Assembly: GCA_002221725.1 (NCBI GenBank)
Contig: NJFT01000431.1
Coordinates: 1 to 11,194 of the forward strand
DNA from: Scedosporium boydii
Lineage: Eukaryota > Ascomycota > Sordariomycetes > Microascales > Microascaceae
DNA: 11,194 nucleotides
Direction of reading: 5' to 3'
In this document: piece after piece, positions 1 to 7,085 of the stretch
Layout: each line of letters opens with the position of its first letter
Position numbering within the stretch: position 1 is the stretch's first letter
Position numbers and translations under genes: made by a program
Notes under the pieces: model-generated
The model's database searches: none
Told to the model about the DNA's origin: nothing
What the model saw: only the letters and a program-made list of their open reading frames with translations

Positions 1-9
1 CGCCTTAGT

Positions 10-36
10 CCCCCCCCCCCCCCCCCCCCAAAAAAA
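10..36. repeat. C20-A7 homopolymer tract
   Basis: An uninterrupted run of 20 C (10-29) is followed directly by 7 A (30-36). On the minus strand this is a G20 tract, which can in principle form a G-quadruplex. Tracts of this length slip in replication and sequencing, so the exact length is uncertain. No gene lies across it. Confidence 0.9.
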
Positions 37-217
37 GCGAAACTATCGGGAAGGTCAAAAGAGAGCTGGGTTCCGAGATGCCGCTAGCCCAGTCTCTATG
101 TGAGCTCAGGAAGTAAAACAGGCTTCGAGAAACTCGAGAGAATCGGAAACTCGAGATAGCTGCCTTTTTGGGTTCTTGAGTTAATTAATTGAGTATGGAC
201 TTGAACATGAAGTGGAA

Positions 218-242
218 CAAGAAGCAATGTACATGCTTCTTG
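218..242. repeat. Perfect 9-bp-arm inverted repeat
   Basis: CAAGAAGCA (218-226) and TGCTTCTTG (234-242) are exact reverse complements around the 7-nt spacer ATGTACA, which itself contains the palindrome TGTACA. As RNA it would form a 9-bp stem. No role is known. It could be a regulator site, a remnant of a mobile element end, or chance. Confidence 0.6.
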
Positions 243-641
243 CCACCAGAAAATGGCTAACGTGACCTCGCTCCTAGAGTTCCAGAATCGGCTTTTCAAT
301 CTCTGCGGATCCCTTGCAGCTAATTACCTCTACTTCGTAAGCGATCACTCTCAAATTGGCGGGGATACATGCACCCTAAGTTGGGATCGTCTGTCTTGGT
401 GTTGCCACTCCTCACGGCTGACCCCTGTCCAAGGTCGATAGGAACAGGAGAGTAAGGCTTACTTCTATCTTGGAGCATTTCCTCAGGCTGCGTTTCATAC
501 AGGAGGCACGCCCAAAACCTCAGCCATCGCCCTTCGTCGAATGTCAAGGAAGCCTAAAGAGTTATCCAGGACCTTTCGCCGTGACCAGTAATGATCTAGC
601 CATGCAGGGGTTGGAGATGCTCTCATTTAACCTTCCCCATT

Positions 642-654
642 CGGACTAGATCCG
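642..654. promoter_or_regulatory. Candidate Zn2Cys6 site, CGG-N7-CCG
   Basis: CGGA and TCCG face each other around CTAGA, giving inverted CGG triplets separated by 7 nt. Binuclear zinc-cluster dimers typically bind paired CGG triplets. It lies 378 bp upstream of the regulator's start codon, so autoregulation is possible. Paired CGG triplets are common by chance in DNA of this composition, so this is only a candidate. Confidence 0.3.
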
Positions 655-1031
655 CTCTGGGTTATGACAATGGGAGTTAGATTCGCCAAATTGTGGGGTT
701 TGAAGAGGTCGCAGGTGCGGCACAAGCACATACCTCTCCTCCTCCGGATCTGTACATATCTAGATTCGATAATGCTGGCCATGGAGATGCCTGCCTCCGC
801 ATCCCAAAAACCTTGCCCATGTGAAGCCCGCAACGCACCACTCATTCCACTTCCTTCTTTCGCCCTCCTAGGAACTCCCATCTGGCGGTTACTTTCTTCC
901 GGCATACCTGGTCCAATTCAACCTTCTAAAAGGCTTGCATCCTTCGTCAAAGGCTCCACTGACAGGCAGCATACAAACCCCGCGGCTGGACCCCGGCCTA
1001 AGACTTCCTGTACCCCCAAGGCAAAAACCTC

Positions 1032-2959
1032 ATGCCTGTCTCTAAGCGTCCTTACAAGCCTAAAATTAAAGGTACCATAGCATTCCAAGGAGCGCCTGTG
1101 GAATAGAATCAGGCTCATTAGCTTACGAAATACATTTAGGTTGCTACGAGTGCTCCCAACGCCGCATCAACTGCGATAGAGGCACCCTATCATGCCAAAA
1201 ATGCCTCGCGAAGGGCCTGAAATGCAGTGGCCTGGGCATCCGGCACCGCTTCAGCAAGGGCGTGGCGGCGAGGGGCCATTGGGCTGGTAAGACTATGGAG
1301 TTGGTGTATCACGAGTATGTGAGCGCCGATATTCCTGTGTGCGGTGTGTGTGTCCGGCTAGGGCTCTTGAATATTGACTTGGTTGCTAAGCATGACCGCC
1401 TCTCCTGTTCCTGCCCCCGAACCTGGGCCCACTTCCCCGAAACCGACGAGATTGACAGAAGAGGCGCGGGATCAGTCGGCAGATCTCGCCAAGCGTCCAT
1501 CCTCCCAGGATGAGGCGCGTACTTCCGGGATCACCTCCGAGTGTGATGCGAATTCCCTATCAGCGGCGGAATTATTCTGCATTTTGGCATATGATTCCGC
1601 TAGTCCTTGGACTTTAACTGCGACCGGGGTCGGGGTCGAAGCACCTCTTTCGCGGACCGCGGGAGATGAGGAATTCAGCACGGATTATCTAGAAGATGTT
1701 GTATACCTTGACAAGACGGATCAAATGCTGTCTAACAATGCACCCCTCATCTTGCGTCCGCGTCGCTCTCCCGATAGTATTCCCGCATATAAGAGGTGCT
1801 TGCTATTACATTGTAAGGCTACAAACCCCCATTTATCATGTACAGCTTTTGGCTGGGTGCTATGTTCTAACGTCTTTTCTCCACTACGGAACCAGACTCA
1901 GACAATATTGCTGGCTTGATGATTGTTGTTGACGGCCCACATAACGGTTGGCGCCACCTCGTTCTCCCCATTGCCGAGACGGACGAACTGGTAATGGACG
2001 CGGTCCTCACAACCTCTCTATTCCATCGTCCTTCATTATATCAAAACGTATCTTCAGCGGGCGACCTCGAGCCGAATCATTACTATGCTCGCGTCATTCA
2101 AGGTCTGAGGAAGCGAAGCCGGTTGCAAGACTGTGACCGGCAAGGTCAACACACTATTATACTCACTATACTATTACTTTTGACGGCTGTCATGATATCG
2201 GGTTCTACAGATTTCCCTATCCTGTTTGGAATGTTGCAATCTGCTGTGGATGCTATTGGAGGACTACCAGAGCTAGGCAGCAGTGACGTAGCAGAGTTTC
2301 TAGTGCGGCAAATTAGAAAGTGAGTGCTCTATAAGCCTATATATCTATATATAAATCCCGCCTGTCGTGCTCTCCGATCGAGACGTTCAAGGCTGCAATG
2401 TTAGAAATTAAGAATACTAACCCATATTTGTAGGATGCGAGTATACGCCGCGCCGCTCCTTAGCGAGAATACGGGTATCAGGACTATTTCATCTGAGATG
2501 GAGATAGGACACATGTTTGACTGCTTGAATTACTGCTTGGAGCGACGCCCGGAGCACCCTGAAATCCGTCAATTAATCCCGGATCTAGTGCGGCAGGCAT
2601 GTGGAATCTACCTCAACCACGTCCAATACGATGAATTTGGCCCGGCTTCTTCAAGGACCATAGCCATGCACGTATCAGGCTCAATATACCGCGTGCAGCG
2701 CTTCAAGGAGACATTCGAGGCATTCCCCGATGGTGCGCCTGGCGAACAGGTGCTCATATGGGCCTGCTTTATAGCAGGGTCCGATTGCCTTCTTGAAGAG
2801 CACAAAGCATTCTTTGAGCAGTTTTTTATGAGGCGGTATGCCAGAAGCGGTTTTAAGAATCTTGAGATGGGGTTGGATACGTTGCGCAATATATGGGCCC
2901 GCAGCCCTACGGAAAGGTGGACGACGTTATTACCACAGGTAAAGTTGTTTGTTATGTAA
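1032..2959 (+). CDS. Zn2Cys6 fungal transcription factor, Fungal_trans_2 type, 5 exons
   Basis: Probable nuclear pathway regulator of 528 aa. I spliced it as 1032-1071, 1140-1314, 1391-1812, 1896-2319 and 2434-2959. The N-terminus is basic (MPVSKRPYKPKIK), then comes a perfect C-X2-C-X6-C-X6-C-X2-C-X6-C cluster (Cys15, 18, 25, 32, 35, 42) followed by SGLGIRHRF, typical of this subfamily. A Pro/Ser/Glu-rich, probably disordered linker (about 74-195) leads into the Fungal_trans_2 region, with LLLHYSDNIAGL then VVDGPHNGWRHLVLP (about 209-237), VRQIRKMRVYAAP across the last junction (about 349-361), and the family-like end KLFVM. Every junction keeps the frame and restores family motifs. The Pro usually found two residues before the fourth Cys is Leu30. 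Upstream the frame has a stop at 1067-1069 and no other Met, which supports the tiny first exon. It is convergent with the oxidoreductase. The target is not visible; the neighbouring genes are the obvious candidates. Confidence 0.88.
1072..1139 (+). other. Intron 1 (68 nt, phase 1)
   Basis: The donor GTACCA is weak, the acceptor is TTTAG, and a branch-like CTTAC lies about 15 nt before the acceptor. Removal joins the 13-codon first exon to the zinc cluster, splitting the Gly14 codon just before the first Cys. No ATG exists in the cluster's frame between the stop at 1067 and the cluster, so an upstream exon is required. Confidence 0.75.
1315..1390 (+). other. Intron 2 (76 nt, phase 2)
   Basis: The donor is GTATGT, the branch-like TTGAC lies near 1375-1379, and the acceptor is CTAAG. 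It moves the reading frame from the zinc-cluster exon into the Pro-rich linker, rebuilding one GAC codon. The nearer TAG acceptor at 1359-1361 would give the wrong frame and a 47-nt intron. Confidence 0.75.
1813..1895 (+). other. Intron 3 (83 nt, phase 1)
   Basis: The donor is GTAAGG, the consensus branch CTAAC lies at 1867-1871, and the acceptor is CCAG. The junction recreates LLLHYSDNIAGLMIVVDGP, the conserved entry to the Fungal_trans_2 region. The closer acceptor TACAG at 1841-1845 would leave a 33-nt intron and run into a stop. Confidence 0.85.
2320..2433 (+). other. Intron 4 (114 nt, phase 2)
   Basis: The donor is consensus GTGAGT, the branch is ACTAAC (2416-2421), and the acceptor is TTGTAG. 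Removal joins VRQIRK to MRVYAAP, a known family junction. The intron contains a TA-rich stretch (about 2336-2354). Confidence 0.9.
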
Positions 2960-3213
2960 AAGCACAATCTTGATTTAAAGAAATGGCAGGAAGTTCAGAA
3001 TCGTATATAGGTTTTTCCCTTTACTAGGACAATTTTAAAATTGCAATTCTTCTTATTCTTCTTATGGGGTGTATACGCTGCGCCGTTTCCTAGTATAAAA
3101 AATACGCAATTAGGGATACATATCGGAAACTAGATATATTTATCAAGAGTTCAGCTTGTTGGAATTACTAAACCATTAAGGGCTGATGATGATGGGACAA
3201 CCCCTCGGCTCGC
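2960..3213. other. Convergent 3' region between the regulator and the oxidoreductase
   Basis: 254 bp lie between the stop codons of two converging genes. A 9-bp tandem duplication of ATTCTTCTT lies at 3046-3063. On the minus strand, an ATAAATA-like element near 3135-3143 could be the poly(A) signal of the oxidoreductase. The middle holds the decayed exon-5 copy described separately. Confidence 0.6.
3071..3169 (+). pseudogene. Decayed partial copy of regulator exon 5
   Basis: Bases 3071-3093 match 2441-2463 of exon 5 at 19 of 23 positions, and all four differences are C/T transitions. Similarity continues weakly and in the same order: both have AATACG shortly after, and AATTACT lies 87 bases in (2528) in the gene and 92 bases in (3163) here. 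Read in the matching frame the copy starts VYAAPFPSIKNT and later GIHI, against VYAAPLLSENTGIRTI in the gene, and stops at TAG 3131-3133. It has no start or splice site of its own and lies 112 bp past the gene's stop. It looks like a relic of a local duplication. The core match is clear; the outer limits are uncertain. Confidence 0.55.
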
Positions 3214-4617
3214 TCACAGTCTCGCCTTGATAACCACCGGCTTCCCCGACTCGACAGATTTCCTCAGTTGCCGAATCCTATCTGGCGTCACAAATATCGA
3301 CCTGGGGAACTCTCTATCAGGCTTCTCCCCTAGTACAAGCCCAGCAACCATCTGTGCCGTAAGGAAGGCCTTGATCATACCAGTCGCGTGGAACCCTCCG
3401 CACACCCACTGGTGGCTACGGCCTGGGAAGGGTAACCGACCAGCAAAGGGGACGGCATCCTGAGAAAAAGCGAGGATGCCAGCCCAGGCGTGAGTGATGT
3501 GGGTAGAAGCATCGGAAACCGGGGCTGCTAGCGCCTCGTGGGCGAAGCCGCGGAGATGTGCCATGGGAGATAGGTCAGTTTCGCTATCATCACCCGTTGC
3601 CGTACGGCCAGTGTTGGCGCGACCGACAATAGCGCGGCCATCCTCGCGTTGGATTAGGTAGTCGTAGTCCTTGACGCCGTATCGAAGCCAGAGGGAGGTT
3701 TTGCTGCTGAGTCCCAAAGCCGACTTAGAGTTTCCAGTCTTGGCCGGGGCGTAGGACACGACATTCCCACGTACCGGAGAGACGAAGGGTCGGAGCTCGG
3801 GAAGAAGACGACCTACCCAGGCGTTGGTTGCATGGACGACGTGCTTAGCCCGGATGTCGCCTCGGTCTGTCAGCACCGTAGCATATGAATCCTCGGGGTT
3901 ATCAATGATTGATTGTACTGGAGTATGCGTCTGAACATTGATTTTTGCATGGTCAATATAGGAGCCCAAAACGGAGGTGATCCATTTGTAAGGCCAAAGC
4001 GAAGCCGCAGGGATAGAAATAGCTCCCACAGCACGATCAGAAAGCCCGAGCACCTTGCACAGGTAATTCTTGTCCGTATGAACCGTATGCTTCGCAGCCA
4101 AATGTGGCGCATGGGCACGCATATCGTCTAGTGCATTAACGGCCTTCTCAAAGTCCTTTACATCGTAATACACCTCGATCCCATCCGTGAGCACTAGATC
4201 GCAGTCGATGCCATCTTCGCGAATAGCTCCCGCCATGGCCTCAAGATGCGCATGCTCAAAAGCCGAGATGCGCACGGCCTCCTCAATGCCGAAAGAATGC
4301 TTGCGCTCTTCCCACATCGCCCAAGTCATAGTCTTGCAGTGACCGCCGTTACGGCCGGTAGCGCCAGAGCAGAGACCCCGGGCTTCGATCAGGACAATGC
4401 GGAGTTTCGGTTGCTTCTTGAGCAGGGTGCGCACAAGGTTCATGCCCGTGATGCCAGCACCGATGATGACAACGTCGACCACGCCTGCAGGCCATTCGGA
4501 TTGGTGATTTGTATGAGGATGGGGCTGGGAATGCCAGAAGGGGTGGGTGCCGTTGGGGGAGGGGAAACCGGGGTCTACGATGCCCGGTTCGTAGATGCCT
4601 TCCAACGCGCTCGACAT
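3214..4617 (-). CDS. FAD-dependent oxidoreductase, DAO (PF01266) type
   Basis: A single-exon flavoprotein of 467 aa, probably an amine/amino-acid-oxidase-like enzyme (DAO superfamily, PuuB/OrdL-like group). Residues 18-41 carry the PNGTHPFWHSQPHP...HQS segment seen in fungal members. The FAD-binding Rossmann motif VVIIGAGITG follows (about 49-58), then the ribose-binding acid in VLIEAR (about 75-80) and the diagnostic SGATGRNGGHCK (about 84-95). Near the C-terminus are HAWAGILAFSQDAVPFAGRLP and CGGFHATGM, the second flavin-contact region. The frame is open to an ATG at 4740, but I prefer 4617: its context is CACAATG, family proteins start near here, and a minus-strand TATAAA at 4767-4772 would put the transcript start near the outer ATG. 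No signal peptide or membrane segment is seen. It is divergent from the enol-lactonase-like gene. Substrate unknown. Confidence 0.88.
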   Translation of the reverse strand: MSSALEGIYEPGIVDPGFPSPNGTHPFWHSQPHPHTNHQSEWPAGVVDVVIIGAGITGMNLVRTLLKKQPKLRIVLIEARGLCSGATGRNGGHCKTMTWAMWEERKHSFGIEEAVRISAFEHAHLEAMAGAIREDGIDCDLVLTDGIEVYYDVKDFEKAVNALDDMRAHAPHLAAKHTVHTDKNYLCKVLGLSDRAVGAISIPAASLWPYKWITSVLGSYIDHAKINVQTHTPVQSIIDNPEDSYATVLTDRGDIRAKHVVHATNAWVGRLLPELRPFVSPVRGNVVSYAPAKTGNSKSALGLSSKTSLWLRYGVKDYDYLIQREDGRAIVGRANTGRTATGDDSETDLSPMAHLRGFAHEALAAPVSDASTHITHAWAGILAFSQDAVPFAGRLPFPGRSHQWVCGGFHATGMIKAFLTAQMVAGLVLGEKPDREFPRSIFVTPDRIRQLRKSVESGKPVVIKARL

Positions 4618-4766
4618 TGTGGTGTTTTTCTTCTTCTTTCTTAGACTGAGGAATGAGTTTCTAGGATAAGAGGCTAACTCGTTTGAAGATGAGGGATATT
4701 GGTCTGTGGAATGAGCTTTTCCGTTGTTCCTGATATCCACGATGGTAGAGACCGCCGGCCTGTCTC

Positions 4767-4772
4767 TTTATA
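4767..4772 (-). promoter_or_regulatory. TATA box of the FAD oxidoreductase
   Basis: TATAAA on the minus strand lies 27-32 bp upstream of the outermost in-frame ATG (4740) and about 150 bp upstream of the preferred start (4617). Transcription starting 25-40 bp downstream would leave little or no leader before 4740, which favours 4617 with a leader of about 120 nt. Confidence 0.5.
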
Positions 4773-4931
4773 AGAAGTCTGTCTAGAGTTACGATACCAA
4801 GGCCTAAAGCTCAAGGAGACCGTGGCACTCTCAGTTGTAGTGATGAACCGATCCCTCACTGCCAGAAGTCATCCGGTTCCGATAAGAAGTACTCATTCGA
4901 CCTGCCCAAATGAGAGAACATTTTTTAACTA

Positions 4932-4954
4932 CGGCATACTCCGGCATAGTGCGG
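4932..4954. promoter_or_regulatory. CGG/CCG triplet array, candidate regulator binding site
   Basis: CGGCATA occurs twice (4932 and 4942), giving CGG-N6-CCG (4932-4943) and an overlapping everted CCG-N8-CGG (4941-4954). Three to four zinc-cluster half-sites in 23 bp lie between the divergent promoters, 315 bp from one start codon and about 590 bp from the other. This is a plausible target for the cluster's Zn2Cys6 protein, but binding is not shown by sequence alone. Confidence 0.4.
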
Positions 4955-4955
4955 A

Positions 4956-4971
4956 GAAAGCAGCGCAGGGA
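4956..4971 (+). repeat. 16-bp exact repeat, copy 1
   Basis: GAAAGCAGCGCAGGGA is found here and again at 11077-11092. Both copies are followed within two bases by CGGA. This copy lies directly beside the CGG triplet array. Confidence 0.6.
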
Positions 4972-5128
4972 CGGACAAAAAGCTGCTCGCTATTGTCAAG
5001 AGAGGGAAAGGGGAGCCAGAGCGAGGCTAGGTGGGACGCCGGATCAATTGGGATCGCATGGGCTCTTGGGGTGGTGTGAAAACGGTTCGATCAAGATGAT
5101 AACAGAGCCCGCGTCCAGACCTTACCTG

Positions 5129-5155
5129 ATCCGATGCGATCCTCGACGGTCGGAT
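5129..5155. promoter_or_regulatory. Inverted repeat ATCCGA / TCGGAT
   Basis: Exact 6-bp arms (5129-5134 and 5150-5155) are separated by 15 nt and contain everted CCG and CGG triplets. It is a candidate zinc-cluster site in the divergent promoter, weaker than the array at 4932. Confidence 0.25.
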
Positions 5156-5264
5156 TGCTCACCTGACCTAGAATGGGCCCCTAGTCGGCACTTTGCATTA
5201 GATTGATGCGAACGCTGAGGTGAATCCATGGAGGCCCGCGGGAACATGCTTACCGCGACGGCTT

Positions 5265-5276
5265 CCCGATTGCGGG
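5265..5276. promoter_or_regulatory. Palindrome CCCG-ATTG-CGGG
   Basis: Exact 4-bp arms around ATTG give everted CCG-N4-CGG. It lies about 265 bp upstream of the enol-lactonase-like start codon. A candidate regulatory site only. Confidence 0.25.
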
Positions 5277-5512
5277 GTCGTTGGGATATTGTAAAGCCAG
5301 AGCAGCCTTTATTCCCCAACGCGCTAACCTAAAAGGGCAGCTAGAATGAGAGCATCTTGGACATCTCTGTGGGGGCGGAGTTTCTTGCAATGGTGCTCTC
5401 GAACTTCGTCTGTCCTTGGATGCATCGGCAAACGCGCCCCTCGGAAACAGACTGAGAAGATATTTTGCTCTTCGATAAGGGCGCGTCTAGAGTTTAGACC
5501 CTCTCCTGTTCA

Positions 5513-5545
5513 ATGAAATCGTTCTTCGCCCTCTCGGCACGATGA
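5513..5545 (+). promoter_or_regulatory. Ten-codon uORF overlapping the downstream start (ATGA)
   Basis: ATG at 5513 opens the short peptide MKSFFALSAR, whose TGA (5543-5545) overlaps the ATG at 5542-5544 of the hydrolase gene. The context of the uORF start is weak (T at -3), while the main start has A at -3. This stop-start overlap is compatible with termination-reinitiation or leaky scanning and could adjust translation of the hydrolase, if the transcript begins upstream of 5513. Confidence 0.45.
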
Positions 5546-6456
5546 TCGCAATCTCCTCGTCGACGGGTTTCCTGACCGTCTCAGAACACCCCAATGTTCA
5601 AATATTCTACGACGTCACTCCCGCACTACCTATATCGCCCCAGAAATCCGTCCTTGTCCTCTCCCACTCTCTATCAGCGGCCACTTGGCTCTGGGATACG
5701 CTCGTTGATGAGTTTGCCTCCCAGTATACTATTGTCCGCTACGATATACGCTTTCATGGACGATCTCCACTGTCTGAAACGACTGATTTCGATTACGAGG
5801 CCGGACACACGATTGACGACCTCGCCACTGATGTAGTGAAATTGTTGAACCACCTTAGCATTCAGCAAGCTGAGGCGTTCATCGGCCTTAGCATCGGTGG
5901 CGGCATTGCAGTTGCCTTAGCTGCCTCTCATGCCGATCGTTTCCGCAAAATTTTAGTCGTCGGAACCCGCGCTCAAGCAACACCTGGTGATGACAAGATC
6001 TGGGAGGACAGATTGAAATCAGCACGGGAAGACGGAATGGCCGAGCTGGCGAAACAGAGTGTGGGCCGGTGGTTCAAGACCCAATGGAGAGCAGCGAACG
6101 CGGAACTGGCGGCAACCATCGCGGCACAGGTTGGAAAACAATCGTTTCAGGGTTATCTTGCCAATGTGTCAGCGCTGAGAAAACTGGATCTCTGGCCTCA
6201 TGCGGCCCTTATCAGTGAGCATGGAGATGGTGACAAAGTCCTATTTATTGTGGGGGAGGAGGATGCTGGCCTGGTGATCGAAGAGACTGAAACCCTCGCC
6301 GTCCTTACTAGGAGCGAGCTTGTTGTCGTGGAAAATGCTGGACACATCACCCACATTCAGCAGCCGAAGGCATTTTTCACTTTGTTGAGACAGGTGTTAC
6401 TAGGAGAGCTATCAAAAAGTGGACCTGGGTTTATTTTGCAAGGCACGAGGCCCTGA
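5542..6456 (+). CDS. Alpha/beta hydrolase, 3-oxoadipate enol-lactonase-like
   Basis: An intronless 304-aa alpha/beta hydrolase. The oxyanion segment is LSHSLSAATWLWD (about 40-52), close to the LSNSLG...W pattern of PcaD-type enol-lactonases. RYDIRFHGRS follows (about 66-75). The nucleophile elbow GLSIGG holds Ser117. The acid is probably Asp241 in VGEEDAG, and His268 lies in ENAGHITHIQQPKAF. The length is somewhat above the usual 260 or so, through a C-terminal tail of about 20 residues. PcaD enzymes hydrolyse 3-oxoadipate enol-lactone in aromatic catabolism, but no other beta-ketoadipate gene is seen here, so the true substrate may be another lactone or ester. No signal peptide, so probably cytosolic. 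Start chosen at the first in-frame Met; a uORF stop overlaps it. It diverges from the FAD oxidoreductase. Confidence 0.85.
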   Translation: MIAISSSTGFLTVSEHPNVQIFYDVTPALPISPQKSVLVLSHSLSAATWLWDTLVDEFASQYTIVRYDIRFHGRSPLSETTDFDYEAGHTIDDLATDVVKLLNHLSIQQAEAFIGLSIGGGIAVALAASHADRFRKILVVGTRAQATPGDDKIWEDRLKSAREDGMAELAKQSVGRWFKTQWRAANAELAATIAAQVGKQSFQGYLANVSALRKLDLWPHAALISEHGDGDKVLFIVGEEDAGLVIEETETLAVLTRSELVVVENAGHITHIQQPKAFFTLLRQVLLGELSKSGPGFILQGTRP

Positions 6457-6697
6457 CCCGGCGTTGTGATCATCTTTGCATGAGTTCATTGGTCTCTCTT
6501 TGCCTCCGGCCGTATCTAGATTTTGCCCCAGGCAGCAGTGCCAGCCCTCTCGTCACGTATACTTAGTAGATCATCAGAGGGCTTTTTTGACATTAAATAT
6601 AGTGGACGTGGTTAACGAATGATCTGAGCAACAACCCAGAAGTTTTCAAGAAGATCGTTCAGATTCCTCAGCCTCCAACATTGGTAAGCTCATCACC

Positions 6698-6859
6698 ATG
6701 GCTATATCGGGGCTCGTATCCCTAATAATGCTGATTTTGAGTGGCTTGCTCTCACATCTATGTAGCCACCAGCAGCGAGGGCAGATCTGTGGGATAGTGA
6801 CGTTCGCGATGGGGCGATCCTCAAAAAGAAAAAAGAGAATACTCTCCACCGAAAAGTAG
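6698..6859 (+). CDS. Speculative 53-aa small protein
   Basis: ATG at 6698 lies in an ideal context (CACCATGG) and opens 53 codons ending at TAG 6857-6859. The predicted peptide begins MAISGLVSLIMLILSGLL, a hydrophobic run that could be a signal peptide or a membrane segment. It has Cys at 22 and 31 and ends in a basic stretch (SSKRKKR). I do not recognise it. The start context and hydrophobic N-terminus are all that distinguish it from a chance ORF. Confidence 0.18.
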   Translation: MAISGLVSLIMLILSGLLSHLCSHQQRGQICGIVTFAMGRSSKRKKRILSTEK

Positions 6860-6915
6860 TGTCTCATTCGCATTAAATCACGGGCCTTTCCCTCCTTAGA
6901 CGTAGTTCGAAATCG

Positions 6916-6928
6916 CCCGTTGAACGGG
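6916..6928. repeat. Perfect palindrome CCCGTT-G-AACGGG
   Basis: Exact 6-bp arms lie around a single central G. It contains everted CCG-N5-CGG triplets, so it could be a zinc-cluster site, although it lies far from any start codon. Confidence 0.5.
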
Positions 6929-7070
6929 AAAAGCTCGCGACTGTCGTCCACCAACCCAACCTCACCTGCAATCCACTGAAGCCAAAGAAAAGTTGTCCAT
7001 CCCCACGCAGATTGTCAACTCGTGGCTAATGGATGCGATGGTAAGGGGCACCATGGAACTTTCCGAAATA

Positions 7071-7085
7071 CCCAAACGCTTTGGG
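7071..7085. repeat. Perfect inverted repeat CCCAAA-CGC-TTTGGG
   Basis: Exact 6-bp arms lie around CGC. A 10-bp palindrome, CATCCGGATG, follows at 7132-7141. No known function. Confidence 0.5.

Larger units (their letters stand above)
1..1031. other. Intergenic/leader region upstream of the Zn2Cys6 regulator
   Basis: I see no convincing gene here. The open frames on both strands (for example 664-1080 plus and 627-905 minus) have no recognisable domain, no family-like composition and no convincing splice structure; the 664 frame overlaps exon 1 of the regulator in another frame. The stretch does hold the C20A7 tract, a short direct repeat (GAAACTCGAGA twice within about 127-156), a hairpin at 218-242 and a CGG-N7-CCG palindrome at 642-654. 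The last several hundred bases should contain the promoter and 5' leader of the gene starting at 1032, but no strong TATA element stands out. Confidence 0.6.
4618..5541. other. Divergent promoter region, oxidoreductase / enol-lactonase-like
   Basis: About 920 bp lie between two head-to-head start codons. The open frames here (for example 4910-5206 plus) have no recognisable domain. CGG/CCG triplets cluster at 4932-4954, 5129-5155 and 5265-5276, with an exact CCCGCGGG palindrome at 5235-5242. The oxidoreductase TATA box lies at one end; no clear TATA box is seen for the plus-strand gene, whose leader is CT-rich near 5500-5540. Confidence 0.6.

Noticed and set aside
664..1080. 138-codon plus-strand open frame
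   Set aside because: No recognisable domain, random-like composition, and it overlaps exon 1 of the zinc-cluster gene in another frame.
1374..1919. A separate 181-aa protein
   Set aside because: Its middle part is exon 3 of the regulator; its start lies in intron 2 and its last 35 codons lie in intron 3, after a consensus donor and across a CTAAC branch point.
1813..1919. Frameshift or pseudogenisation of the regulator
   Set aside because: The frame change is fully explained by an 83-nt intron that rebuilds the conserved YSDNIAGLMIVVDGP segment, so the gene looks intact.
2608..2967. 119-codon minus-strand frame
   Set aside because: Antisense shadow of exon 5, with no domain.
6646..6954. 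102-codon minus-strand gene
   Set aside because: No family resemblance, no promoter or splice support; could be chance in a gene-free stretch.
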